Shown here: positions 1 through 13,600 of the stretch, in pieces
Numbering within the stretch: the stretch's first letter is position 1
How the letters are laid out: each line of letters starts with the position of its first letter
Assembly (NCBI GenBank): GCA_002104895.1
Contig: MCFG01000435.1
Span: 1-25,000, forward strand
DNA from: Anaeromyces robustus
Lineage: Eukaryota; Neocallimastigomycota; Neocallimastigomycetes; Neocallimastigales; Neocallimastigaceae
DNA length: 25,000 bases
Direction: 5' to 3'
Made by a program: the position numbers and the translations under genes
Notes under the pieces: model-generated
Told to the model about the DNA's origin: nothing
Database searches by the model: none
The model's input: the letters and a program-made list of their open reading frames with translations, nothing else

Positions 1-3000
1 GAACTATAAAATCGAATGAATTATTACCAATAAAATTTTGTTTTTCACCAAAATTACCACCAGTTATCAAAGGATTTAAATCTATTAAACCAATTTATCC
101 ATCAAAAAAATATGTAACTGATTTAACATTAAAAATAGAAAACGAAGATAATAATAAACCTGAATATTACCCCATTAATTTTAAATTAAATGGTGAAGGT
201 ATTATTTTAATTAATAATAATACTAAAATTATTATTACATTTATTTTTATTATAAATTACGAATAATTATTATTACATTTATTTATATTATAAATTACGA
301 ATAATTATTATTACATTTATTTATATTATAAATTACGAATAATTATTATTATTATTTTTAATTATTAATTACAATATTTTTAACTATTTAACAAATAATA
401 TATCATTATTAAACTATGATTAGCTCATCCTATATCAATTTTTGTATCATGTACATCATTCGATTTTACTTCAACGCCTCTTCATTTTGAATCTATTCAA
501 AAATTAAAAATTACAAATAGGTCAAAGTTTTTACCAATTTCATATTACATTAAACAAATTGCTCATTTTAAAATAAAACCAAGTCAAGGAGTTTTAAAAC
601 CTGAAGAAACTGGCGAATTTGATGTTATATTTAAACCAAATCAATTTGGTACTTTTAAGAAAAAAATGGAGATATTATTTTTCAATAAAAATATAGATAC
701 TTATTTATCACCAAATATTGATGAAAAAGATATGTTAGATATAGTGAACATTAGAGTTAATGGATCAAGTGAATCAGCTGATAATGAAAATTGTAAATTT
801 CCAGAAGATATGTATCATGAAAAGCATATAAACGAAATAAATAAAACATATATATATGAAGAACTAAGATTATCGGGACCAAGAAAAATAGAAAATCCAG
901 AGAGAACAGCTCATGTTCAACATAGAAAATTATATGACATGTATATACGATCATGCTATAATAATCGAGAATTGAAAAAAAATCTAAAATTGTTTAATCA
1001 TAATGATTTCTTTAATACTTGTAAAAATTTTGGTATTCATGAAGATTATTCAAAAATTGATGTTACAAATGGATTAATTCCTCCAGAACCAATCATAAAT
1101 GGTGATAAAAACTCTATAGATGATAAATTAAGGCTTGAAAAAAAATATAAAAATAGTATTAATAAAAATTCAGCTGAATTTGAATTATTATTTTATAATA
1201 ATTTCCATAAATATAATGAATTATTTAAAAAATTAAATGAACCAAAAGTTATTAATCCAATTATACCTTGTCTATTATCTGTCGAACAAATAAATGCAGT
1301 TGAATTAACTACATACGACTTAATAATGATATTTTCTTCAACTAAATCAATAGACTTTGGTGAAATTTCATGCCATTCTATAAACCATTTTCCATTAAAT
1401 ATTCTAAACGGAACTATGAATAAAATACCAATACATATTAAATTTGAAAACGCTGATCCTAATAATGAAAATATTAGTATATATCCTCCAGAACATTCAA
1501 TTTCACCTATGGATATTGGAGGATTTGATGTTATTTTTAAATCAGATAAACCAGGCGATTATTCAATAAATTTGGAATATAGTATATGTAATCGATTTAT
1601 TTATTCAATACCTATCAGTGCTAAAGTGTTACCAGCTAAAATTAACGTAAATAAAAAAGTATTAACTTTTAATATTGATTTCAATGAAATGAATAAAAAC
1701 AATTTAGATGAGAATAATATAAATGAAGATGAGTTAATATCACCAGTGACAGATGATAAGGAAAACAAAACTAAAATTATTGATTTGCCTTATGAAGAAA
1801 AAACAATAGAATTAAAAAATACTGGAAATTTCGATGTAAAATATTCTTGGAGTTTATTACATGATGAAAATAATAATAATACATTATTATGTTCTGAAAT
1901 TCCAGATATTTCTACACTTTTAAATTACAATGGTGTATTTTATGTAGATCAAAAAGAAGGTATAATATTACAAAATAGCTCAAAATCAGTTACAATAAAA
2001 TATTTTTCTGGAATAAAAAGTAAAAATGAGTATATTTTAATTTTGAATACTATTGATTATGATACAGGTGTTATAACTGATTCTACTCAAATTAAATGTA
2101 ATACCTATATTCCAACTTCAAAATGTTGTTTAGTGCAAACCTCAAAGATATGCTTATTTGATTTTGGTGTATTATGTAAATCAAGTTTAAATAAAACATT
2201 TTCATTTGATTGTTTTAATTATACAAATCATCAATATTTATTTTTAAATCAAAATTTCAAAATAATAAAAATAAAAAATAAAGGAAATAATTCAAATTTT
2301 TATTCTGTAAAACCATATACAAATCCAGAAATTTTTATTGAAAATCCATATGGTGTAATAGAATCAAATTCTACCTTAGAATTAAAAGTATGGGTAAATC
2401 CAACAAAAGTTAGGGTAAAGGAAGATATTATAGAAGTTATAATATTTGGGGAAGGAAAACGTATAAAAATCCCGATAAAATATGAATGTGTAAATCAGAA
2501 TATTATTATAGAAAAGTCTGAATGTGAATTTGATAAAAAAACTATTATAGGAAATTCATTTAGTGGAGATATAAGATTATATAATTCTTCCCGTGCAACA
2601 GCAACATTACTATTAGATTTAAGAACATACCCAGAATTTGAAGTAAAATATTCAAAGTCGATGAAGTTTTTAACACCAATAGAAATAATTAATAAAAATA
2701 TTTCTAATGGAATTGGAGAAAATCATTATAAATATAATGGTATACGAGAAATCCCTCAAGTATCAGATTTAATAGAATATTTTGATAATATTGAAAGTTT
2801 CAATTATAATTACAATACTTCAGAAAGAACTAATCTATACTTAATAGATATTTCACCTAATGAAAGAATAGATTTTCAAATTTTATACAAGCCTGTAAAA
2901 GTAAATTCATTTAAATTTAATATACCAATTCAAACAATTGATAAAAATGAAAATTTAAATATACCAGTATTAGCTGAATCTATAATTTCTCCATTATCAT

Positions 3001-5196
3001 TATCAAAATTAGTAGTTTATTTTGAAAATACAATTATGAAAGAAATTTATAATGAAGTACATATTTCAGAAAACTATGAAGAGATTGTAATGACTAATCA
3101 AAGTGAAAGTATAATAAAATGGAAACTAGAATACCCAAAGGGAAGTAATTGTAAAAATATTTTTATTTTTTCAGAATATTCAGGTGAAATTAATGTCAAT
3201 AATAGTTATAAACTTAGAATTAATTTTAAACCAACTACCGTTGGTAATTTCAATGAAAATATTAATATATATTTTGGAAATGATGATTATAGTAATGTTA
3301 TTTGCTTAACATTAAATGGTAATAGTGTTAAACCATATATATTATTTGATCCTCCTGAAATATATTTCCCTATTGTTCCTTTCAATGAAGTATCGATTGC
3401 TGTTTTAAGTATTATAAATTATGGATGTAAACGTAATGAATTAAAAAGTAAAATCCAGAATAGTATTTTAGAACAAATTGGACATATTGATATATATTTC
3501 CCTGAAGGAAGACTATTAAAATCTTCTGGAGAAAAATTAAATGTTATACTTCAGTTTATTTCTTCAAATAAAAAAGAAAATCCAATTTCATTTTCATCTA
3601 CAATTGAATTTTCAGAAGATTATCCAAATTCAAATATTTATTATCTTCCAATATATGGAACAAGCAGTAATTCATGCTTTACATTATATTCCTATTTATG
3701 GAATCTTGAATTTGAAAAACGTAAAGAGGAAAATAATTTAAATGTTAGAGAAGTATTAAAGATAGAAAAACCAGAAGTAAAAGAGTTTACAATTAATGAA
3801 CTCATTAATGAAAATAGAAAGAAATTAAGATTACAAACTTTTAATTCTCAATTTTTTACTCCAAATGGTATAAAGTTAGAAGAAACTAATATAGAAGAAT
3901 ATAATAATTATTTGGATGATTTAGCTGATGTTGCTACTAGATGGTTATTAAATAATACGTCATATGTAAATTTTAATTATTGCTAAATATATATTTGTAG
4001 TTAATGTTTAAATACTTAAAAAAATATATATATATATATATTAATATTTTAGAATATTACAGATGATCCATTTCCTAAATGCTTTGTAGATAATCATGGT
4101 GATCCATTAGTTGAAATTATTAATAATTTATGTGGATCAAAAACGAATAAAATTAAGAAAATAATACCTATTAGGGTTCAAAGTAATGAAAATTAATATT
4201 TAATAAAAATAATATTTTTTAAAAATTTTTTTCCATTCATATTAATTTAATATAATATTTTTCAAAAAAAAAATTTTTGTATTCATATTAATATTTATAT
4301 TAATTTAAAATGTATTTTATTATAGAAAAAAAAGAAAAAATAATTTTCTATTATAAACAATATTTAGAAATAATTAACAATTTGAAGTTGTGGGGTGCTT
4401 TAGTTAGTAATATCAACCCTTTGTATCTTTTATCTAAAGATGATTTTATCATTATACAAGATGAATTAATTAAAGAAAAGGTAAATAATAATTGTATTTT
4501 TTAAAAAAGATTATATAATAACTTATTTTGTTGTTATTTTTTTTAGTATGGCAAGCCGTTGATAGCTTTAAATAATGAATTAAAAACATACTATAATAAA
4601 TGTAGAGAATATTTTGATATTCTATCCAAAGAAGTTTGGGTAACAATACTATTTCAAATTATTAATATTTTCATTTTCAAAAATGTTACATTAAAACAAT
4701 ATTTGAATTTCAGCAAAAATGTGGATAAGAATAGAACTACATTAATAGGAGAATTGCAAAATTATAACAATATTTATTCTGTTCAAGAACATATTCTCTT
4801 TAGTTGGGTGAACAATATACTTAACAAAGTAGTTATTTTATTAAATAATAGAATTAAATCATTTATTATTAAATTACTTATAAATAATAATATTTTTTTA
4901 ATATAATATAATGAATGTAAGGATGTCGAAAATAAGAATAATGAATTCTCTCATACTTGTTTAATAAATAAAAATTTCCAAGATTTTATTATATTGTCTG
5001 ATTTATTATGTTCATATGTTCCTTCATTAAAAAATAAATTTAATAATGTTAACCGAAAATCACAATCACAAAATTATTATGAAAGAAATTCAAAAATATT
5101 TATTAATGTATTGGATGGATTATTATGTACAAATTATCCTAAGATATCAGCTGGAAAGATTATATTAGGAAACATATATGGTAATATATGATTAGA

Positions 5197-5274
<78 letters not shown>

Positions 5275-8200
5275 TAATAAAAATAATAATAATAATAAAT
5301 AGTTATATTTATATTATTACTAAAATTTAAAATAATTTCTTTTATTTAATTTTTTTTTAAATAGAAATATTACTATTATTAGCATTTTTATACCAATTAC
5401 TTCCAAATTTATCAAAAATTCAAACGATTGAATTTACTGGAAAATTAAGGGAACAACAAACAAAAACTATAGAAGTGTCAAATAATAGTAATCAAGAAAT
5501 GAATTATATAGTTGTTCAGAGTGGTTCATCAGAATTTAAATTAGAATTACCTGAAACAAATGGAAATAGTATATTATTAAAAGAAAAGGTGATTATTTAT
5601 TATATAATTTATAATTATTTATTTAAATATAATTAGTATAATTAAATATATTATTTAATATAAATTAATAACAAATGGGAATAAATATAGGCTAGTAAAG
5701 ATATTAGTATTAATTTTGTCGGAAAATTTTCAAAGCATATCTCATCAATTATTAGATTCATACCTAAAACAATAAGTTTTAATCATGTTTCAATAATTAA
5801 TTATAAATTAATATCAAATATTACAGAAGCAAAACTGGAAAATGTAATTCATATCGAAAGTCCTTTATTTAAGAATCCTCCATATGTAGAACATATTGAA
5901 ATTATAAATCCTTATGAGATTGAAGGAACATTCCAGGCTATTCTTCATGAAGAAGTGGTAATTATAAAACTAATTATAAGTATTATATTAAAATATATTA
6001 AAAAATTATTATAAAAATATATAATGATTATATTTTTGAAAATATATGTAATAGAATGAAAATGAATATTCAATATGTAATTCATTTAAAATTACAAAAA
6101 AAGAAATTAAGTTAGAACCAAATAAAATAACATTATTCCCAGTTACTTTCTTACCAAGCAGAGTAACTATTAGTATTTTAACATTTAATATAAAAATTTA
6201 AACTTTATATTATTTTTTTTATAAAAAAATTATATTAATATATATTATTTTTAAAAAAATAGATGGGAACATATAAATGTATATTACATTTTATAAATGA
6301 AAAAATTGGTGAATTCATGTATAAAATTGAAGGGAAAACAATATATCCGCTTCCATCAGAAGTATTTCAGTGGTCATGTAGAACTGGAAAAACTCTACGT
6401 AAAATTTTAAATATACCATTCATAAATGATGAAAAAGAAAAAATACTTAAACTTATTAATGATCAAAATAATAATGAAAGTGTAACTGATAATTATTATG
6501 AATATAAGGTAATTAATAATAGATATTTTTAAATAATATATAATTTCAATTAGTATATAATTTTAATATTATATATTTTTTTTAAAATATGATATATAAA
6601 ATTAATATAGATTGAATATTCATCAGATCAGTTCTCTGGCCCAAAAGAATTTATATTTAATACTAATACTGCTGTTAAAAACTTAATAAACGATGGATTT
6701 GATATTCCAATTTCTTTTACTCCAGAGGTTTTAAATCTTTAGATTTAATAATATTATTATATAAAATTTTAAAAATTATATAATTAACAGAAATATATTT
6801 TAAAATATAGTTTTCAGGAAAATATTCATGTTATGTTATTGTTAAAAGAAAAGATGGAAATGATGTTAGAGTATTTTTAATAAATTGTACATCTATCCCT
6901 GAAGGTAAAAAGGCAAAATTAGAATTTCATGCTCCATCAAGGAAAGAAATTATTCAGAATATTCCTATTATTAACAACACTGATAATAGTTGGACTATTA
7001 AAGTATTATTATTAATTCAAAATTAATAATTCTAATTAAATTTATTATTATAATATAGTATTAATTTTTTTTAAAATATTATATTAATTAAATAGTCTAA
7101 TTTAAAAGGAAATAGTTTCTCTGCACCTATTATTCTTAATGTTAAAGCACATACAACGGAAGATTTTCCAGTAAAGTTCAAATCTCAGATACCATGTAAT
7201 ATTGAAGGTCATCTAATACTTACAAATCTTCAAAATAATCAAAAATATGAATTTGATTTATTGGGAGTAAGTACAGAACCACTAGCTGAAGATAATATTA
7301 CTATTAATGGAAAAGCAAGAGAAGTGGTAATATTTCATTTTTTATCTATTTAGTAATATTTTATATTACACTTCAATAATTATTTAAAAATATTAAAATT
7401 TAAAAATTATAAAATATTTTAGATAAGTTATTCATTCCCAGTATGTAATTATTCAGATACTGATGATCATTTTTCAATTAGTACTGATTTACCTATTGTA
7501 TCATCAAATACTCCATTATTTGTTAAAGCTGGTGAAACTGAATACTGTGATGTTAAATTATTCCCAAAATCTATTGGTTTATATCAAAATACATTAACAT
7601 TTACAAATGATAATATGACAAACTATGTATGGTACAATGTTGAGGTATATATATATAATATATATATATATTTAATTATAGATTATATAATTATATTTTC
7701 AATTTTAATATTTAATAATATGTTAATAATATATTATTAAAATTATATAAATAATAAGTTAAATGTAGATAAACCTGATCCAGAGGGTCAAATAGTATTA
7801 TCAACAGATGTAAGAAAATCATTGACACTAGTTTTAAATATAACAAACAAAATTGACAAGACAGTTCAGTATAAAATTTTATATAAAGGAGATTGTTTAT
7901 CAGGAAAAAAATGTATTTCAATTTTACCAAATAGTGTTTATGAATATGAATTAGTTTATTCTCCAAGTAATTATTATTATTATTATTATTATATAATATT
8001 ATATTTTACATACATATTTTTCATCAACAAAAATATATATTATTCATTTTTTAAATATAAAACTAATATTTTTTAAATAAATAATATTGAAAGTTTTATC
8101 TGGTAAATCGACTGGATACTTAATGTTTCATAATGATATAATTGGTGATTTCTGGTATATACTGAATTTTGAAGCTAAGGATTCACCTCCATTAGAATTA

Positions 8201-10188
8201 CCATTAATGGAATGTCCATTGGGAAAAAATGCTGTAAATAAGAATTTTAATTATAATATAATCAATGAAATTATAAAAAGTTTCATCCTAAACTTTTTTT
8301 TTATTAAATTCTTATATAAATATATATATTAGGCTCAATCAATTACTTTATCAAATCCGACTAATCAAACAGTAACTATAGATATTGAATCAACAAATCA
8401 AAAAGAATTTCAAGTTATAGATTATGAATTAATTGGTTCTAAGTCACGTCAAGTGAACTTATCAAAATTAATTTTAAACCCAAATGAAAAAAAGAAAGTT
8501 GGTATTCATTTCTGGCCATGTAGATTAAATCAAAAAAGTACATCAAAAATCACTTTTTCAAGTAATTTGATTGGAAATTCTGTATACATTGTTAAAGTAA
8601 ATATTATAAATTATATTATTCTTTTAATAATTAGTTAGATATTAATAATTTTTATATTCAATAGGGAAATGGACTTAAACCAGAATTAATGGATGAAACA
8701 TTAATTGCTGCAATTTTAGGTGAGGTCACTACTTCTATTTTAACATTTAATAATCCATTGCTTTATCCTGTTAATTTAAATGTTGAATTAATATCTGAAT
8801 CGAATTCATTTCAAGTATATACTTTTTTTTAAATATAAAAACTATTATTATTAATTTCAATTTTATATTTAATTTTATTGATATTAACAATATACAAAAA
8901 ATTATATATTATTTATAGTTATTAATGAAAAAGAATACATTCCACGTATCTGGTTTTGGAAGTGTTGAAATACCTTATACATTTATACCAAAAGGCATTA
9001 TGAAATATAATGCTTTATTAAATATAAATACTGAGACTGGTCTTTGTTTTTCATATCCATTAATTGTAATTAATTTTTAATTAATAAAATATATATTTTT
9101 CATTAAAACAGTATTAATATTTTATAAATAACAAATGAAATATAATTTAAAATAAATAGGGTGTTGTAGAAATTTCAGTAAAATCGCCTACTCCTTTGAT
9201 TGAAGGATGTTCAAAACAATTAATAGAGAAAGAATTACACTTACCATTGATAAATTATATTTATAACAAAAAGAAATTCAAACATAAAGAAAAAGCATTT
9301 AGTTTAATTGTTGAAAATGAAAACAATACATATGATCAAGTTATTGAGAATCTGAAATTATCATTAAAAGAAATAAAAATTGAAGAAGATGGAATCGCAA
9401 ATATGATAGTTAAGGTAATTTTTTAATAATAATACTATTTTCTTTATATTTATAAAAAAAAATAAATAAATATTAATGTTATTTAATATTATTAAATTGT
9501 AGGCATCATTTATACCTCCTCAAACAATGAACAAAAAAATATATTTAATAATTACTGATAATATTTCTGGAGGAAGATGGAAATATAATCTACATTTAAT
9601 TTCACATCCTCCTCCAATTGATGATGTCATTACTGTAGAAGGATCTATAAATAAAAGTAACTATGTTTCATTTGTTATTAAGAATAATTTTGATGAACCT
9701 AAAAAATTTAAGGCATACTTCGATGAAACATCTCCTCCTGAATTTTCAATTCATCCAGAATATGGACAATTAGTTCCTGAAAGTCAGCGTGGTGAAAACG
9801 ATAATCAATTTATTATTACTTATAAACCAACATATTATGGAAAAATATTAACAGGAAAACTAAATATTGTTGTAAGTATTATATATATATAATAATTATT
9901 AATTTAATAATATACTATTTGTTTTAATTATTCTCCAAATTTTAATTTGTATTTATTGTTATTAATAATAATAAAAATATATAATTACATATTTTTAATT
10001 ATTAAAAATAGTGTAAAGATATATCATGGTCATATCATGTTAAAGGTGTTCCACCAAAAATAAATCTATCAAAAGCAAGAAAATGTCAATATAATAATCA
10101 TTTAAAAACTATAAATTCAAATGGAACGGGATTAAAAAATAAAAAAGTCAATTACATAAAGAAAAATTTAACATCTTTTAATAAATAA
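1..10188 (+). CDS. CFAP47: CFAP47-like cilia- and flagella-associated protein, 5'-partial, 22 exons in window
   Basis: The spliced product in the window is about 2626 residues; the N-terminus lies upstream. Repeated ASH/MSP-type beta-sandwich segments recur throughout, with hallmarks such as IKPSQGVLKPEETGEFDVIF, INFKPTTVGNF, VTFLPSR followed by GTYKCILHF, and IGDFWYILNFEAKDSPPLELP. A calponin-homology region follows the long second exon (roughly residues 1270-1545), including SVQEHILFSWVNNIL. More ASH segments follow, and the C-terminus carries ISWSYHVKGVPPKINL before the TAA at 10186-10188. This order (ASH array, one CH region, ASH array, end with SYxxxGxPP) and about 1080-1330 residues after the CH region match the CFAP47 family, whose human member is about 3190 residues. 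About 500-600 residues are therefore probably missing upstream. CFAP47 is an axonemal protein required for sperm flagella in mammals; a role in zoospore flagella is inferred. HYDIN or another ASH protein is the main alternative, but the CH placement and C-terminus favour CFAP47. Confidence 0.9.
199..423 (+). other. First intron in window of CFAP47, with 38-bp tandem repeat
   Basis: The GT at 199-200 and AG at 422-423 join GAAG to CTCATCC in frame, giving KLNGEGAHPISIFVSC. The intron is the longest in this gene within the window (225 bases), and the repeat described separately accounts for about half of it. Confidence 0.75.
225..348. repeat. 38-bp tandem repeat, about three copies
   Basis: The marker ATTACGA recurs at 256, 294 and 332, a period of 38 bases, and the surrounding AATTATTATTACATTTATTT is repeated with it. 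Copy one differs from the others by a base (TTTTTAT versus TTTATAT). The array lies wholly inside an intron of the CFAP47-like gene. Confidence 0.85.
4053..5588 (+). other. Calponin-homology region of CFAP47, spread over five exons
   Basis: Exons 3 to 7 encode a helical block unlike the flanking beta-rich ASH segments. It begins near DPFPKCFVDNHGDPLVEII, continues with LKLWGALVSNINPLYLLSKD, the CH-like core SVQEHILFSWVNNIL and FQDFIILSDLLCSYVPSL, and ends with ISAGKIILGNIYGEILLLL, which resembles the last CH helices. In the CFAP47 family a single CH domain sits at about this place. CH domains often bind actin or microtubules; which one applies here cannot be read from the sequence. Confidence 0.75.
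5199..5299. repeat. (AAT)n microsatellite in CFAP47 intron
   Basis: An almost perfect AAT tract of about 70 bases, then an interrupted part with AAAAT units, fills most of the intron between the exons ending at 5180 and starting at 5365. It makes this one of the larger introns of the gene. Confidence 0.9.
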
Positions 10189-10674
10189 TAATATATAATA
10201 TATTAATATAAATTATATTAATTAATAATAAATTTATTATTAGAATTAAAAAAAAATATAATTTTTTTATCACAAAATTTTTTTACATTAATTTTGTTAT
10301 TTTTGCAATTTTAATCAAGTTTCCGTGGATTAATACAATATAATTATATAATATTTATTTATTTTTTTTTTAAAAAAACTAATCATAATAATAAAAGCTT
10401 TTTATAATCATTGAAATTATTAAAATATCAAAAATTAGTTTTTTTCTATTAATTGTGTTTTTATATATAAAATATTTTCATAAAACAAATTATTTTAAAG
10501 ATTTATAAAATATATATGTCATATATATTTAATACAAAAATATTATTAAATAAGTAATATGAAATATGGGTATATAAAAAAATATAAATTGTTTTTCTTT
10601 TATGTTTATAACTGAAATTTTTTAAGATTTTAAAATTAATAACATAAAAATGATATAAAATATATATTCCAAAC
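10189..10674. other. Convergent intergenic spacer between CFAP47 and CFAP58, no gene seen
   Basis: This 486-base AT-rich stretch separates the two converging stop codons. It must hold the 3' ends of both transcripts; several AATAAA-like words occur, but no single polyadenylation site stands out. I see no open frame of note, no RNA gene and no long repeat. Confidence 0.75.
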
Positions 10675-13600
10675 TTAAACAGTAACTAGGTTATTGTTAT
10701 TGTTATTCATATTCTGTTCTGCTAATGCATACAATTCTTCAATATCATCAGGATGATGACTTGGGAGATCAAATTTATAACCTCCACCACCTCTCTTAAT
10801 TTTTCCTATATTTTTCTTAATATTCAATGGAATTATTTTATTGGCATTATTTTTTCTTGTTAATCTATTTATTATTAATAATTATAATGTTAATATTAAA
10901 TGAAAATATATTATTTTTTATATATTATAAATATGTGAAGAGATAATATATGTACTTTTGTATTTTTGCATAGAATTTTTTCTTTAATTCTTGTATTTCA
11001 TTATTTAGTCTTTCTATTTCGAGTTTATATTCATTAATTTGTGAGTGATACATATTTAGTTCTGAAGCAAGTGCCTATTTATTTAAAAAAATGTTTCATA
11101 AATGTAATTATTATTTATTTATTTATTTATTTATTATATACATATATTTATAAATATATTTTGTTCTACCTTTGCTTCTCTTGTTTTAAATCTTAAAGCT
11201 TCTTTGAATTTTCTTAAATTCATTAAAACTTCTGGTCCTGGTGCTCTACGGAGCATTTCTTTAACTTCTTCATATAATTTTTTTGTTTGTTGTAGGAGTA
11301 ATTCTTTTTCGACAACTTCCTCAGTTTTTGCGATTAATCTTTTTTGTAAAGTTTGAGTTTTAGTAATTAATTCAAAGGATGTAGGATCAGCTGCTGCTAA
11401 TTTTCTCCATCTATGTACATTCATTGGAGATTCAAGTTCCTCTGTTAAATTTTAAATAAATAATAATTTATTAACATTTTTTAATATAATTTCATACATA
11501 ATATAATATAATATAATATAATATAATATGTGTATAACATTTTAATGAAAATATATGTAAATATTAAAATATTACCTTCTAATACTTTAACTTTAGTTGT
11601 TTCTCGGAGATATTCTTTTTGTAAGTAGAATACTTCAGCTTTTAATTTAGCAATGTTACGAGTTTCAGATTGTAACAGTGCTTTTTCTGACCTTAATTTT
11701 TTTATTTCAAGTTTTAAAACTCTAATATCTTCAATTCTATCATGATATTGCATTTCACCTTTACTTAATGCTGAGGATTGAATTTTAAGCTTTTCATAAA
11801 GTAATACTATTTCATCGTTTAATTTTTTTTGGAAATTATCAAGAAAATCCTATTTTCGTTATATAATTAATATAAGTTAATGAATATTTTTTAATTTATA
11901 ATAATTTTTATAATAATAATAATAATATTTAATTATTATTACTCTTTGTTGAACTAAATTTTCTAATTCTTTTCTTTGCTTTAGTTTTTCTTTATCAGCT
12001 TCAATAATAATTCTTCTTAATTGGTTTTGTTCTAAAATCTTTTTATTATAAAAAATTTATAAGAATGTTAATATATTTATCACTAAATAATTTATTAATA
12101 AATGATTATTAAATATATTACTTGACTTTGAGCCATTTCTTGAGATTTTTCATATAATTGTTGAATTCTTGATATTTGAAATTTTAAATTATCCTTTTCT
12201 TTTTCTAATCTTGTAATTTCAAAATGTGATGTTACAATTGCTATAAAAATTTTTATTAAAAGAATTGTAAATAATATAATTTTATAAATAATTCTTTTTA
12301 AAAATTATTAGATTTTGACTTATGAATTATTACCATGTTCTTTTATTGTCACCTCTTCCTTAAGTTGCTCTAATTGATGATTTAGAATATTATATTTTTG
12401 TTTTAAATCTTGAACTTCTCCTTGTGCTTCAATTAAATTTTTTGAATAAACATTTCTGTCAGCTCTTACTGTTTCATATAATTTCTTAATTGAAAATGTA
12501 TAATATAACAATCAATTAATAAAGATATACTATTATTATAATTATAATTATTATTATTATTTTTATTATCATTAAAGTTTTTCATTACTTGTTGTTCACA
12601 TAATTTCTTTTCTGTATCTAGAATTTTTTTATTACTATCTAATAATTGTAAATTATTTATTTTTAATTCTTCTTCTTTACTTTCATGTAACTCTTTAATA
12701 TGTGATATTTCAACTACTTTTAAATCTCTTTCTTTTTCAAGAGCATATATAATCTAATTAAAAAAATTTAAAAAAAAGAAAAATAAAATAATTTATTAAT
12801 CTATTTATTAAAATTAACTATATATAAATTATTTATTAATAATGATTTAAACCTTTCTCATTTTAGAAGCTTCCTCTTGACATTTAATAATTTCAAATTC
12901 AAGATTTTTTTTAGTTTGTTCACCTAATTTTACTAAATTAGTTTGCCTTTGAATTGCTTTTAAAGACTTAATATAACTTTTATTTATTAGATCTCTTTCT
13001 CTAATTAGATCTTCATTTTGTTTTTTCAAGGAAGCAATTTCTTTTTTCAAATTTTCACTTTCATGAAGAAAATTGCCATTAACAGTCTATTTTAATATTA
13101 TTTAATTAAAATAGACTGTTAATAATTTAAAACAATTAATTATATTATATTACTTATTAGTTTTTTTTCTACTTACCTTTAATACTGCAACTTGATTTTC
13201 AGATTCTAACTTTGTTTCTTCACTTTGCTTGAATTTTTTTTGTAAAGTTTCTTTTGATTTATTTAAGTTTTTATTATCTTCTTTTACTTTTTGATATTCT
13301 TCCTCAATACTTTTCAATTCATTCTTTAAATTTTGTTTTTCTGTAGTAATTTTTGTATATGTAATAACATGTTCTTCAATTTCTTGATTCGCACTTATAA
13401 GAGATTGTTCAATTTCATCTTTTTCTTTATTTGTTATTTCATGTGCATATTTTTCATCTTTTAATCGTTGTTCATAATCTTTTTCCTTTTCTTTATATGA
13501 TTCTATTTCATTATGAACATCATCAATTTCTTTATCTTTTTTATTTACAATTTCTTGGAAATTTTCAATTTTTTGACGATCATCTTCTCTATTTCTTTCA

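Larger units (their letters stand above)
1..10188 (+). other. CFAP47: Exon map of the CFAP47-like gene
   Basis: Exons: <1-198, 424-3965, 4053-4182, 4326-4480, 4547-4828, 4922-5180, 5365-5588, 5691-5957, 6055-6162, 6263-6508, 6611-6727, 6811-7002, 7096-7326, 7423-7644, 7759-7966, 8094-8233, 8333-8596, 8665-8814, 8919-9065, 9160-9414, 9503-9871, 10012-10188. The first codon read is ACT at 3-5. Each intron is GT..AG, mostly GTAA or GTAT at the donor and TAG at the acceptor, 66-225 bases long, and contains in-frame stops. All exon lengths keep phase; 17 of 21 introns are phase 0 and four are phase 1. Least certain are the donor at 6163 (chosen so that VTFLPSR joins MGTYKC), the acceptor at 7758 (AAG, chosen over a TAG ten bases later that breaks frame), and the donors at 4183 and 7967. 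Confidence 0.8.

Noticed and set aside
757-954. Minus-strand 65-residue frame, and a plus-strand one at 3541-3741
   Set aside because: Both overlap the long CFAP47 exon in other frames and show no family features.
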